Origin: Bromus sterilis | Lineage: Eukaryota > Streptophyta > Magnoliopsida > Poales > Poaceae | DNA: 64,000 bases | Reading direction: 5' to 3' | Assembly: GCA_950022295.1 (NCBI GenBank) | Contig: OX465598.1 | Span: forward strand, 496,001 to 560,000 | Shown here: positions 35,505-49,714 of the stretch, piece by piece | Layout: each line of letters opens with the position of its first letter | How positions within the stretch are numbered: position 1 is the stretch's first letter | Made by a program: the position numbers and the translations under genes | Notes under the pieces: model-generated | The model's database searches: none | Seen by the model: only the letters and a program-made list of their open reading frames with translations | What the model was told of the DNA's origin: nothing

Positions 35505-36579
35505 GACTTACCCAGGGTGCATTTACGTGCCGGTCATCAGCCCTCGCACTTTTGGCCGATTCTGGCCTGTTTCATGGGCTCTTAATCACAGTTACATGGG
35601 CTATTAATCACCGTTTTGGGTCCCCGGAGTGATTTCCACCATTGACGAACCCCAGGGTGCATTTACGTGCCGGTCATTAACAGTCGCAGTTTTGGCCAAT
35701 TCTGGTCTGTTTCATGGGCTATTAATCACAGTTATATGGGCTATTAATGACCGTTTTGGGTCCCCGGAGTGATTTCCACCATTGACGAACCCTAGGGTGC
35801 ATTTACGTGCCGGTCATCAAGAGCCTCAGTTTTGTCCGATTCTGGCCATTTTCGTGGGCTATTAACAACAGTTATATGGGCTATTAATCACCGTTTTGGG
35901 TCCCCGGAGTGATTTACACCATTGACGAACCCTAGGGTGCATTTACGTGACGGTCATCAACCCTCGTACTTGTGGCCCATTCTGGCCTGTTTCATGGCCT
36001 ATTAATCACCGTTTTGGGTCCCCGGAGTGATTTCCACCATTGACGAACCCCAGGGTGCATTTACGTGCCGGTCATCAACTGTCGCAGTTTTGGCCAATTC
36101 TGGTCTGTTTCATGGGCTATTAATCACAGTTATATGGGCTATTAATCACCGTTTTGGGTCCCCGGAGTGATTTCCACCATTGACGAACCCTAGGGTGCAT
36201 TTACGTGACGGTCATCAACCCTCGCACTTTTGGTCGATTCTGGCCTGTTTCATGGGCTATTAATCACCGTTTTGGGTCTCCGGAGTGATTTCCACCATTG
36301 ACGAACCCAAGGGTGCATTTACGTGCCGGTCATCAACAGTCGCAGTTTTGGCCAATTCTGGTCTGTTTCATGGGCTATTAATCACAGTTATATGGGCTAT
36401 TAATCACCGTTTTGAGTCCCTGGAGTGATTTCTACCATTGACGAACCCCAGGGTGCATTTACGTGCCGGTAATCAACCCTCGCACTTTTGGCCGATTCTG
36501 GCCTGTTTCATGAGCTATTAATCACAATTACATGGGCTATTAATCACCGTTTTGGGTCCCCGAAGTGATTTCCACCATT
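35505..36579 (+). repeat. Reference eight-monomer HOR (1075 bp)
   Basis: Monomer starts are 35519, 35659, 35799, 35939, 36057, 36197, 36315, 36455 and then 36594. Each monomer has a signature: (1) catcagccctcg with gggctctt; (2) cattaacagtcg with taatgaccg; (3) catcaagagcctcag with attaacaacag; (4) ccctcgtac, 118 bp; (5) catcaactgtcg; (6) tttggtcgattc, 118 bp; (7) catcaacagtcg with gagtccctgg; (8) gtaatcaaccctc with atgagctatt. The two 118-bp monomers carry one subrepeat only. Confidence 0.9.
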
Positions 36580-39524
36580 GACTTACCCAGGGTGCATTTA
36601 CGTGCCGGTCATCAGCCCTCGCACTTTTGGCCGATTCTGGCCTGTTTCATGGGCTCTTAATCACAGTTACATGGGCTATTAATCACCGTTTTGGGTCCCC
36701 GGAGTGATTTCCACCATCGACGAACCCCAGGGTGCATTTACGTGCCGGTCATTAACAGTCGCAGTTTTGGCCAATTCTGGTCTGTTTCATGGGCTATTAA
36801 TCACAGTTATATGGGCTATTAATGACCGTTTTGGGTCCCGGGAGTGATTTCCACCATTGACGAACCCCAGGGTGCATTTACGTGCCGGTCATCAAGAGCC
36901 TCAGTTTTGTCCGATTCTGGCCATTTTCATGGGCTATTAACAACAGTTATATGGGCTATTAATCACCGTTTTGGGTCCCCGGAGTGATTTACACCATTGA
37001 CGAACCCTAGGGTGCATTTACGTGACGGTCATCAACCCTCGTACTTTTGGCCCATTCTGGCCTGTTTCATGGGCTATTAATCACCGTTTTGGGTCCCCGG
37101 AGTGATTTCCACCATTGATGAACCCCAGGGTGCATTTACGTGCCGGTCATCAACTGTCGCAGTTTTGGCCAATTCTGGTCTGTTTCATGGGCTATTAATC
37201 ACAGTTATATGGGCTATTAATCACCGTTTTGGGTCCCCGGAGTGATTTCCACCATTGACGAACCCTAGGGTTCATTTACGTGACGGTCATCAACCCTCGC
37301 ACTTTTGGTCGATTCTGGCCTGTTTCATGGGCTATTAATCACCGTTTTGGGTCTCCGGAGTGATTTCCACCATTGACGAACCCCAGGGTGCATTTACGTG
37401 CCGGTCATCAACAGTCGCAGTTTTGGCCAATTCTGGTCTGTTTCATGGGCTATTAATCACAGTTATATGGGCTATTAATCACCGTTTTGAGTCCCTGGAG
37501 TGATTTCTACCATTGACGAACCCCAGGGTGCATTTACGTGCCGGTAATCAACCCTCGCACTTTTGGCCGATTCTAGCCTGTTTCATGAGCTATTAATCAC
37601 AATTACATGGGCTATTAATCACCGTTTTGGGTCCCCGAAGTGATTTCCACCATTGACTTACCCAGGGTGCATTTACGTGCCGGTCATCAGCCCTCGCACT
37701 TTTGGCCGATTCTGGCCTGTTTCATGGGCTCTTAATCACAGTTACATGGGCTATTAATCACCGTTTTGGGTCCCCGGAGTGATTTCCACCATCGACGAAC
37801 CCCAGGGTGCATTTACGTGCCGGTCATTAACAGTCGCAGTTTTGGCCAATTCTGGTCTGTTTCATGGGCTATTAATCACAGTTATATGGGCTATTAATGA
37901 CCGTTTTGGGTCCCGGGAGTGATTTCCACCATTGACGAACCCCAGGGTGCATTTACGTGCCGGTCATCAAGAGCCTCAGTTTTGTCCGATTCTGGCCATT
38001 TTCATGGGCTATTAACAACAGTTATATGGGCTATTAATCACCGTTTTGGGTCCCCGGAGTGATTTACACCATTGACGAACCCTAGGGTGCATTTACGTGA
38101 CGGTCATCAACCCTCGTACTTTTGGCCCATTCTGGCCTGTTTCATGGGCTATTAATCACCGTTTTGGGTCCCCGGAGTGATTTCCACCATTGATGAACCC
38201 CAGGGTGCATTTACGTGCCGGTCATCAACTGTCGCAGTTTTGGCCAATTCTGGTCTGTTTCATGGGCTATTAATCACAGTTATATGGGCTATTAATCACC
38301 GTTTTGGGTCCCCGGAGTGATTTCCACCATTGACGAACCCTAGGGTGCATTTACGTGACGGTCATCAACCCTCGCACTTTTGGTCGATTCTGGCCTGTTT
38401 CATGGGCTATTAATCACCGTTTCGGATCCCCGGAGTGATTTCCACCATTAACGAACTCAGGGTGCATTTACGTGCCGGTCATCAACCCTCGCACTTTTGG
38501 CCGATTCTGGCCTGTTTCATGGGCTCTTAATCACAGTTACATGGGCTATTAATCACCGTTTTGGGTCCCCGGAGTGATTTCCACCATTGACGAACCCCAG
38601 GGTGCATTTACGTGCCGGTCATTAACAGTCGCAGTTTTGGCCAATTCTGGTCTGTTTCATGGGCTATTAATCACAGTTATATGGGCTATTAATGACCGTT
38701 TTGGGTCCCCGGAGTGATTTCCATCATTGACGAACCCCAGGGTGCATTTACGTGCCGGTCATCAAGAGCCTCAGTTTTGTCCGATTCTGGCCATTTTCAT
38801 GGGCTATTAACAACAGTTATATGGGCTATTAATCACCGTTTTGGGTCCCCGGAGTGATTTACACCATTGATGAACCCTAGGGTGCATTTACGTGACGGTC
38901 ATCAACCCTCGTACTTTTGGCCCATTCTGGCCTGTTTCATGGGCTATTAATCACCGTTTTGGGTCCCCGGAGTGATTTCCACCATTGACGAACCCCAGGG
39001 TGCATTTACGTGCCGGTCATCAACAGTCGCAGTTTTGGCCAATTCTGGTCTGTTTCATGGGCTATTAATCACAGTTATATGGGCTATTAATCACCGTTTT
39101 GGGTCCCCGGAGTGATTTCCACCATTGACGAACCCTAGGGTGCATTTACGTGACGGTCATCAACCCTCGCACTTTTGGTCGATTCTGGCCTGTTTCATGG
39201 GCTATTAATCACCGTTTTGGGTCTCCGGAGTGATTTCCACCATTGACAAACCCCAGGGTGCATTTACGTGCCGGTCATCAACAATCGCAGTTTTGGCCAA
39301 TTCTGGTCTGTTTCATGGGCTATTAATCACAGTTATATGGGCTATTAATCACCGTTTTGAGTCCCTGGAGTGATTTCCACCATTGACGAACCCCAGGGTG
39401 CATTTACGTGCCGGTAATCAACCCTCGCACTTTTGGCCGATTCTGGCCTGTTTCATGAGCTATTAATCACAATTACATGGGCTATTAATCACCGTTTTGG
39501 GTCCCCGAAGTGATTTCCACCATT
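35505..39524 (+). repeat. Super-repeat copy 1 (4020 bp)
   Basis: It consists of two 1075-bp units and one 1870-bp unit. The ttcggatcccc junction at 34401 and at 38421 gives the same 4020-bp offset. By eye, long stretches match the following sequence exactly, with rare single-base changes such as tctggcctg versus tctgggctg near 35565/39585. Confidence 0.85.
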
Positions 39525-42500
39525 GACTTACCCAGGGTGCATTTACGTGCCGGTCATCAGCCCTCGCACTTTTGGCCGATTCTGGGCTGTTTCATGGGCT
39601 CTTAATCACAGTTACATGGGCTATTAATCACCGTTTTGGGTCCCCGGAGTGATTTCCACCATTGACGAACCCCAGGGTGCATTTACGTGCCGGTCATTAA
39701 CAGTCGCAGTTTTGGCCAATTCTGGTCTGTTTCATGGGCTATTAATCACAGTTATATGGGCTATTAATGACCGTTTTGGGTCCCCGGAGTGATTTCCACC
39801 ATTGACGAACCCTAGGGTGCATTTACGTGCCGGTCATCAAGAGCCTCAGTTTTGTCCGATTCTGGCCATTTTCGTGGGCTATTAACAACAGTTATATGGG
39901 CTATTAATCACCGTTTTGGGTCCCCGGAGTGATTTACACCATTGACGAACCCTAGGGTGCATTTACGTGACGGTCATCAACCCTCGTACTTGTGGCCCAT
40001 TCTGGCCTGTTTCATGGCCTATTAATCACCGTTTTGGGTCCCCGGAGTGATTTCCACCATTGACGAACCCCAGGGTGCATTTACGTGCCGGTCATCAACT
40101 GTCGCAGTTTTGGCCAATTCTGGTCTGTTTCATGGGCTATTAATCACAGTTATATGGGCTATTAATCACCGTTTTGGGTCCCCGGAGTGATTTCCACCAT
40201 TGACGAACCCTAGGGTGCATTTACGTGACGGTCATCAACCCTCGCACTTTTGGTCGATTCTGGCCTGTTTCATGGGCTATTAATCACCGTTTTGGGTCTC
40301 CGGAGTGATTTCCACCATTGACGAACCCAAGGGTGCATTTACGTGCCGGTCATCAACAGTCGCAGTTTTGGCCAATTCTGGTCTGTTTCATGGGCTATTA
40401 ATCACAGTTATATGGGCTATTAATCACCGTTTTGAGTCCCTGGAGTGATTTCTACCATTGACGAACCCCAGGGTGCATTTACGTGCCGGTAATCAACCCT
40501 CGCACTTTTGGCCGATTCTGGCCTGTTTCATGAGCTATTAATCACAATTACATGGGCTATTAATCACCGTTTTGGGTCCCCGAAGTGATTTCCACCATTG
40601 ACTTACCCAGGGTGCATTTACGTGCCGGTCATCAGCCCTCGCACTTTTGGCCGATTCTGGCCTGTTTCATGGGCTCTTAATCACAGTTACATGGGCTATT
40701 AATCACCGTTTTGGGTCCCCGGAGTGATTTCCACCATCGACGAACCCCAGGGTGCATTTACGTGCCGGTCATTAACAGTCGCAGTTTTGGCCAATTCTGG
40801 TCTGTTTCATGGGCTATTAATCACAGTTATATGGGCTATTAATGACCGTTTTGGGTCCCGGGAGTGATTTCCACCATTGACGAACCCCAGGGTGCATTTA
40901 CGTGCCGGTCATCAAGAGCCTCAGTTTTGTCCGATTCTGGCCATTTTCATGGGCTATTAACAACAGTTATATGGGCTATTAATCACCGTTTTGGGTCCCC
41001 GGAGTGATTTACACCATTGACGAACCCTAGGGTGCATTTACGTGACGGTCATCAACCCTCGTACTTTTGGCCCATTCTGGCCTGTTTCATGGGCTATTAA
41101 TCACCGTTTTGGGTCCCCGGAGTGATTTCCACCATTGATGAACCCCAGGGTGCATTTACGTGCCGGTCATCAACTGTCGCAGTTTTGGCCAATTCTGGTC
41201 TGTTTCATGGGCTATTAATCACAGTTATATGGGCTATTAATCACCGTTTTGGGTCCCCGGAGTGATTTCCACCATTGACGAACCCTAGGGTTCATTTACG
41301 TGACGGTCATCAACCCTCGCACTTTTGGTCGATTCTGGCCTGTTTCATGGGCTATTAATCACCGTTTTGGGTCTCCGGAGTGATTTCCACCATTGACGAA
41401 CCCCAGGGTGCATTTACGTGCCGGTCATCAACAGTCGCAGTTTTGGCCAATTCTGGTCTGTTTCATGGGCTATTAATCACAGTTATATGGGCTATTAATC
41501 ACCGTTTTGAGTCCCTGGAGTGATTTCTACCATTGACGAACCCCAGGGTGCATTTACGTGCCGGTAATCAACCCTCGCACTTTTGGCCGATTCTAGCCTG
41601 TTTCATGAGCTATTAATCACAATTACATGGGCTATTAATCACCGTTTTGGGTCCCCGAAGTGATTTCCACCATTGACTTACCCAGGGTGCATTTACGTGC
41701 CGGTCATCAGCCCTCGCACTTTTGGCCGATTCTGGCCTGTTTCATGGGCTCTTAATCACAGTTACATGGGCTATTAATCACCGTTTTGGGTCCCCGGAGT
41801 GATTTCCACCATCGACGAACCCCAGGGTGCATTTACGTGCCGGTCATTAACAGTCGCAGTTTTGGCCAATTCTGGTCTGTTTCATGGGCTATTAATCACA
41901 GTTATATGGGCTATTAATGACCGTTTTGGGTCCCGGGAGTGATTTCCACCATTGACGAACCCCAGGGTGCATTTACGTGCCGGTCATCAAGAGCCTCAGT
42001 TTTGTCCGATTCTGGCCATTTTCATGGGCTATTAACAACAGTTATATGGGCTATTAATCACCGTTTTGGGTCCCCGGAGTGATTTACACCATTGACGAAC
42101 CCTAGGGTGCATTTACGTGACGGTCATCAACCCTCGTACTTTTGGCCCATTCTGGCCTGTTTCATGGGCTATTAATCACCGTTTTGGGTCCCCGGAGTGA
42201 TTTCCACCATTGATGAACCCCAGGGTGCATTTACGTGCCGGTCATCAACTGTCGCAGTTTTGGCCAATTCTGGTCTGTTTCATGGGCTATTAATCACAGT
42301 TATATGGGCTATTAATCACCGTTTTGGGTCCCCGGAGTGATTTCCACCATTGACGAACCCTAGGGTGCATTTACGTGACGGTCATCAACCCTCGCACTTT
42401 TGGTCGATTCTGGCCTGTTTCATGGGCTATTAATCACCGTTTTGGGTCTCCGGAGTGATTTCCACCATTGACGAACCCCAGGGTGCATTTACGTGTCGGT

Positions 42501-44619
42501 CATCAACTGTCGCAGTTTTGGCCAATTCTGGTCTGTTTCATGGGCTATTAATCACAGTTATATGGGCTATTAATCACCGTTTTGAGTCCCTGGAGTGATT
42601 TCCACCATTGACGAACCCCAGGGTGCATTTACGTGCCGGTAATCAACCCTCGCACTTTTGGCCGATTCTGGCCTGTTTCATGAGCTATTAATCACAATTA
42701 CATGGGCTATTAATCACCGTTTTGGGTCCCCGAAGTGATTTCCACCATTGACTTACCCAGGGTGCATTTACGTGCCGGTCATCAGCCCTCGCACTTTTGG
42801 CCGATTCTGGCCTGTTTCATGGGCTCTTAATCACAGTTACATGGGCTATTAATCACCGTTTTGGGTCCCCGGAGTGATTTCCACCATTGACGAACCCCAG
42901 GGTGCATTTACGTGCCGGTCATTAACAGTCGCAGTTTTGGCCAATTCTGGTCTGTTTCATGGGCTATTAATCACAGTTATATGGGCTATTAATGACCGTT
43001 TTGGGTCCCCGGAGTGATTTCCACCATTGACGAACCCAAGGGTGCATTTACGTGCCGGTCATCAAGAGCCTCAGTTTTGTCCGATTCTGGCCATTTTCAT
43101 GGGCTATTAACAACAGTTATATGGGCTATTAATCACCGTTTTGGGTCCCCGGAGTGATTTACACCATTGACGAACCCTAGGGTGCATTTACGTGACGGTC
43201 ATCAACCCTCGTACTTTTGGCCCATTCTGGCCTGTTTCATGGGCTATTAATCACCGTTTTGGGTCCCCGGAGTGATTTCCACCATTGACGAACCCCAGGG
43301 TGCATTTACGTGCCGGTCATCAACTGTCGCAGTTTTGGCCAATTCTGGTCTGTTTCATGGGCTATTAATCACAGTTATATGGGCTATTAATCACCGTTTT
43401 GGGTCCCCGGAGTGATTTCCACCATTGACGAACCCTAGGGTGCATTTACGTGACGGTCATCAACCCTCGCACTTTTGGTCGATTCTGGCCTGTTTCATGG
43501 GCTATTAATCACCGTTTCGGATCCCCGGAGTGATTTCCACCATTAACGAACTCAGGGTGCATTTACGTGCCGGTCATCAACCCTCGCACTTTTGGCCGAT
43601 TCTGGCCTGTTTCATGGGCTCTTAATCACAGTTACATGGGCTATTAATCACCGTTTTGGGTCCCCGGAGTGATTTCCACCATTGACGAACCCCAGGGTGC
43701 ATTTACGTGCCGGTCATTAACAGTCGCAGTTTTGGCCAATTCTGGTCTGTTTCATGGGCTATTAATCACAGTTATATGGGCTATTAATGACCGTTTTGGG
43801 TCCCCGGAGTGATTTCCACCATTGACGAACCCCAGGGTGCATTTACGTGCCGGTCATCAAGAGCCTCAGTTTTGTCCGATTCTGGCCATTTTCATGGGCT
43901 ATTAACAACAGTTATATGGGCTATTAATCACCGTTTTGGGTCCCCGGAGTGATTTACACCATTGACGAACCCTAGGGTGCATTTACGTGACGGTCATCAA
44001 CCCTCGTACTTTTGGCCCATTCTGGCCTGTTTCATGGGCTATTAATCACCGTTTTGGGTCCCCGGAGTGATTTCCACCATTGACGAACCCCAGGGTGCAT
44101 TTACGTGCCGGTCATCAACAGTCGCAGTTTTGGCCAATTCTGGTCTGTTTCATGGGCTATTAATCACAGTTATATGGGCTATTAATCACCGTTTTGGGTC
44201 CCCGGAGTGATTTCCACCATTGACGAACCCTAGGGTGCATTTACGTGACGGTCAGCAACCCTCGCACTTTTGGTCGATTCTGGCCTGTTTCATGGGCTAT
44301 TAATCACCGTTTTGGGTCTCCGGAGTGATTTCCACCATTGACAAACCCCAGGGTGCATTTACGTGCCGGTCATCAACAATCGCAGTTTTGGCCAATTCTG
44401 GTCTGTTTCATGGGCTATTAATCACAGTTATATGGGCTATTAATCACCGTTTTGAGTCCCTGGAGTGATTTCCACCATTGACGAACCCCAGGGTGCATTT
44501 ACGTGCCGGTAATCAACCCTCGCACTTTTGGCCGATTCTGGCCTGTTTCATGAGCTATTAATCACAATTACATGGGCTATTAATCACCGTTTTGGGTCCC
44601 CGAAGTGATTTCCACCATT
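39525..44619 (+). repeat. Super-repeat copy 2 (5095 bp)
   Basis: Three 1075-bp units plus one 1870-bp unit. The extra 1075 bp compared with copy 1 is one more HOR unit. Private changes near its left end (tcgtgggct near 39873, acttgtggcccat near 39988) are shared with copy 1 but not copy 3. Confidence 0.85.
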
Positions 44620-47600
44620 GACTTACCCAGGGTGCATTTACGTGCCGGTCATCAGCCCTCGCACTTTTGGCCGATTCTGGCCTGTTTCATGGGCTCTTAA
44701 TCACAGTTACATGGGCTATTAATCACCGTTTTGGGTCCCCGGAGTGATTTCCACCATTGACGAACCCCAGGGTGCATTTACGTGCCGGTCATTAACAGTC
44801 GCAGTTTTGGCCAATTCTGGTCTGTTTCATGGGCTATTAATCACAGTTATATGGGCTATTAATGACCGTTTTGGGTCCCCGGAGTGATTTCCACCATTGA
44901 CGAACCCCAGGGTGCATTTACGTGCCGGTCATCAAGAGCCTCAGTTTTGTCCGATTCTGGCCATTTTCATGGGCTATTAACAACAGTTATATGGGCTATT
45001 AATCACCGTTTTGGGTCCCCGGAGTGATTTACACCATTGACGAACCCTAGGGTGCATTTACGTGACGGTCATCAACCCTCGTACTTTTGGCCCATTCTGG
45101 CCTGTTTCATGGGCTATTAATCACCGTTTTGGGTCCCCGGAGTGATTTCCACCATTGACGAACCCCAGGGTGCATTTACGTGCCGGTCATCAACTGTCGC
45201 AGTTTTGGCCAATTCTGGTCTGTTTCATGGGCTATTAATCACAGTTATATGGGCTATTAATCACCGTTTTGGGTCCCCGGAGTGATTTCCACCATTGACG
45301 AACCCTAGGGTGCATTTACGTGACGGTCATCAACCCTCGCACTTTTGGTCGATTCTGGCCTGTTTCATGGGCTATTAATCACCGTTTTGGGTCTCCGGAG
45401 TGATTTCCACCATTGACGAACCCAAGGGTGCATTTACGTGCCGGTCATCAACAGTCGCAGTTTTGGCCAATTCTGGTCTGTTTCATGGGCTATTAATCAC
45501 AGTTATATGGGCTATTAATCACCGTTTTGAGTCCCTGGAGTGATTTCTACCATTGACGAACCCCAGGGTGCATTTACGTGCCGGTAATCAACCCTCGCAC
45601 TTTTGGCCGATTCTGGCCTGTTTCATGAGCTATTAATCACAATTACATGGGCTATTAATCACCGTTTTGGGTCCCCGAAGTGATTTCCACCATTGACTTA
45701 CCCAGGGTGCATTTACGTGCCGGTCATCAGCCCTCGCACTTTTGGCCGATTCTGGCCTGTTTCATGGGCTCTTAATCACAGTTACATGGGCTATTAATCA
45801 CCGTTTTGGGTCCCCGGAGTGATTTCCACCATCGACGAACCCCAGGGTGCATTTACGTGCCGGTCATTAACAGTCGCAGTTTTGGCCAATTCTGGTCTGT
45901 TTCATGGGCTATTAATCACAGTTATATGGGCTATTAATGACCGTTTTGGGTCCCGGGAGTGATTTCCACCATTGACGAACCCCAGGGTGCATTTACGTGC
46001 CGGTCATCAAGAGCCTCAGTTTTGTCCGATTCTGGCCATTTTCATGGGCTATTAACAACAGTTATATGGGCTATTAATCACCGTTTTGGGTCCCCGGAGT
46101 GATTTACACCATTGACGAACCCTAGGGTGCATTTACGTGACGGTCATCAACCCTCGTACTTTTGGCCCATTCTGGCCTGTTTCATGGGCTATTAATCACC
46201 GTTTTGGGTCCCCGGAGTGATTTCCACCATTGACGAACCCCAGGGTGCATTTACGTGCCGGTCATCAACTGTCGCAGTTTTGGCCAATTCTGGTCTGTTT
46301 CATGGGCTATTAATCACAGTTATATGGGCTATTAATCACCGTTTTGGGTCCCCGGAGTGATTTCCACCATTGACGAACCCTAGGGTGCATTTACGTGACG
46401 GTCATCAACCCTCGCACTTTTGGTCGATTCTGGCCTGTTTCATGGGCTATTAATCACCGTTTTGGGTCTCCGGAGTGATTTCCACCATTGACGAACCCAA
46501 GGGTGCATTTACGTGCCGGTCATCAACAGTCGCAGTTTTGGCCAATTCTGGTCTGTTTCATGGGCTATTAATCACAGTTATATGGGCTATTAATCACCGT
46601 TTTGAGTCCCTGGAGTGATTTCTACCATTGACGAACCCCAGGGTGCATTTACGTGCCGGTAATCAACCCTCGCACTTTTGGCCGATTCTGGCCTGTTTCA
46701 TGAGCTATTAATCACAATTACATGGGCTATTAATCACCGTTTTGGGTCCCCGAAGTGATTTCCACCATTGACTTACCCAGGGTGCATTTACGTGCCGGTC
46801 ATCAGCCCTCGCACTTTTGGCCGATTCTGGCCTGTTTCATGGGCTCTTAATCACAGTTACATGGGCTATTAATCACCGTTTTGGGTCCCCGGAGTGATTT
46901 CCACCATCGACGAACCCCAGGGTGCATTTACGTGTCGGTCATTAACAGTCGCAGTTTTGGCCAATTCTGGTCTGTTTCATGGGCTATTAATCACAGTTAT
47001 ATGGGCTATTAATGACCGTTTTGGGTCCCGGGAGTGATTTCCACCATTGACGAACCCCAGGGTGCATTTACGTGCCGGTCATCAAGAGCCTCAGTTTTGT
47101 CCGATTCTGGCCATTTTCATGGGCTATTAACAACAGTTATATGGGCTATTAATCACCGTTTTGGGTCCCCGGAGTGATTTACACCATTGACGAACCCTAG
47201 GGTGCATTTACGTGACGGTCATCAACCCTCGTACTTTTGGCCCATTCTGGCCTGTTTCATGGGCTATTAATCACCGTTTTGGGTCCCCGGAGTGATTTCC
47301 ACCATTGATGAACCCCAGGGTGCATTTACGTGCCGGTCATCAACTGTCGCAGTTTTGGCCAATTCTGGTCTGTTTCATGGGCTATTAATCACAGTTATAT
47401 GGGCTATTAATCACCGTTTTGGGTCCCCGGAGTGATTTCCACCATTGACGAACCCTAGGGTGCATTTACGTGACGGTCATCAACCCTCGCACTTTTGGTC
47501 GATTCTGGCCTGTTTCATGGGCTATTAATCACCGTTTTGGGTCTCCGGAGTGATTTCCACCATTGACGAACCCCAGGGTGCATTTACGTGTCGGTCATCA

Positions 47601-49714
47601 ACTGTCGCAGTTTTGGCCAATTCTGGTCTGTTTCATGGGCTATTAATCACAGTTATATGGGCTATTAATCACCGTTTTGAGTCCCTGGAGTGATTTCCAC
47701 CATTGACGAACCCCAGGGTGCATTTACGTGCCGGTAATCAACCCTCGCACTTTTGGCCGATTCTGGCCTGTTTCATGAGCTATTAATCACAATTACATGG
47801 GCTATTAATCACCGTTTTGGGTCCCCGAAGTGATTTCCACCATTGACTTACCCAGGGTGCATTTACGTGCCGGTCATCAGCCCTCGCACTTTTGGCCGAT
47901 TCTGGCCTGTTTCATGGGCTCTTAATCACAGTTACATGGGCTATTAATCACCGTTTTGGGTCCCCGGAGTGATTTCCACCATTGACGAACCCCAGGGTGC
48001 ATTTACGTGCCGGTCATTAACAGTCGCAGTTTTGGCCAATTCTGGTCTGTTTCATGGGCTATTAATCACAGTTATATGGGCTATTAATGACCGTTTTGGG
48101 TCCCCGGAGTGATTTCCACCATTGACGAACCCCAGGGTGCATTTACGTGCCGGTCATCAAGAGCCTCAGTTTTGTCCGATTCTGGCCATTTTCATGGGCT
48201 ATTAACAACAGTTATATGGGCTATTAATCACCGTTTTGGGTCCCCGGAGTGATTTACACCATTGACGAACCCTAGGGTGCATTTACGTGACGGTCATCAA
48301 CCCTCGTACTTTTGGCCCATTCTGGCCTGTTTCATGGGCTATTAATCACCGTTTTGGGTCCCCGGAGTGATTTCCACCATTGACGAACCCCAGGGTGCAT
48401 TTACGTGCCGGTCATCAACTGTCGCAGTTTTGGCCAATTCTGGTCTGTTTCATGGGCTATTAATCACAGTTATATGGGCTATTAATCACCGTTTTGGGTC
48501 CCCGGAGTGATTTCCACCATTGACGAACCCTAGGGTGCATTTACGTGACGGTCATCAACCCTCGCACTTTTGGTCGATTCTGGCCTGTTTCATGGGCTAT
48601 TAATCACCGTTTCGGATCCCCGGAGTGATTTCCACCATTAACGAACTCAGGGTGCATTTACGTGCCGGTCATCAACCCTCGCACTTTTGGCCGATTCTGG
48701 CCTGTTTCATGGGCTCTTAATCACAGTTACATGGGCTATTAATCACCGTTTTGGGTCCCCGGAGTGATTTCCACCATTGACGAACCCCAGGGTGCATTTA
48801 CGTGCCGGTCATTAACAGTCGCAGTTTTGGCCAATTCTGGTCTGTTTCATGGGCTATTAATCACAGTTATATGGGCTATTAATGACCGTTTTGGGTCCCC
48901 GGAGTGATTTCCACCATTGACGAACCCCAGGGTGCATTTACGTGCCGGTCATCAAGAGCCTCAGTTTTGTCCGATTCTGGCCATTTTCATGGGCTATTAA
49001 CAACAGTTATATGGGCTATTAATCACCGTTTTGGGTCCCCGGAGTGATTTACACCATTGACGAACCCTAGGGTGCATTTACGTGACGGTCATCAACCCTC
49101 GTACTTTTGGCCCATTCTGGCCTGTTTCATGGGCTATTAATCACCGTTTTGGGTCCCCGGAGTGATTTCCACCATTGACGAACCCCAGGGTGCATTTACG
49201 TGCCGGTCATCAACAGTCGCAGTTTTGGCCAATTCTGGTCTGTTTCATGGGCTATTAATCACAGTTATATGGGCTATTAATCACCGTTTTGGGTCCCCGG
49301 AGTGATTTCCACCATTGACGAACCCTAGGGTGCATTTACGTGACGGTCAGCAACCCTCGCACTTTTGGTCGATTCTGGCCTGTTTCATGGGCTATTAATC
49401 ACCGTTTTGGGTCTCCGGAGTGATTTCCACCATTGACAAACCCCAGGGTGCATTTACGTGCCGGTCATCAACAATCGCAGTTTTGGCCAATTCTGGTCTG
49501 TTTCATGGGCTATTAATCACAGTTATATGGGCTATTAATCACCGTTTTGAGTCCCTGGAGTGATTTCCACCATTGACGAACCCCAGGGTGCATTTACGTG
49601 CCGGTAATCAACCCTCGCACTTTTGGCCGATTCTGGCCTGTTTCATGAGCTATTAATCACAATTACATGGGCTATTAATCACCGTTTTGGGTCCCCGAAG
49701 TGATTTCCACCATT
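44620..49714 (+). repeat. Super-repeat copy 3 (5095 bp)
   Basis: Same length and order as copy 2, with only scattered single-base differences. The variant gtcagcaaccc at 44254 recurs at 49349, exactly 5095 bp later, but is gtcatcaaccc at 39159, which shows the order of duplication. Confidence 0.85.
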
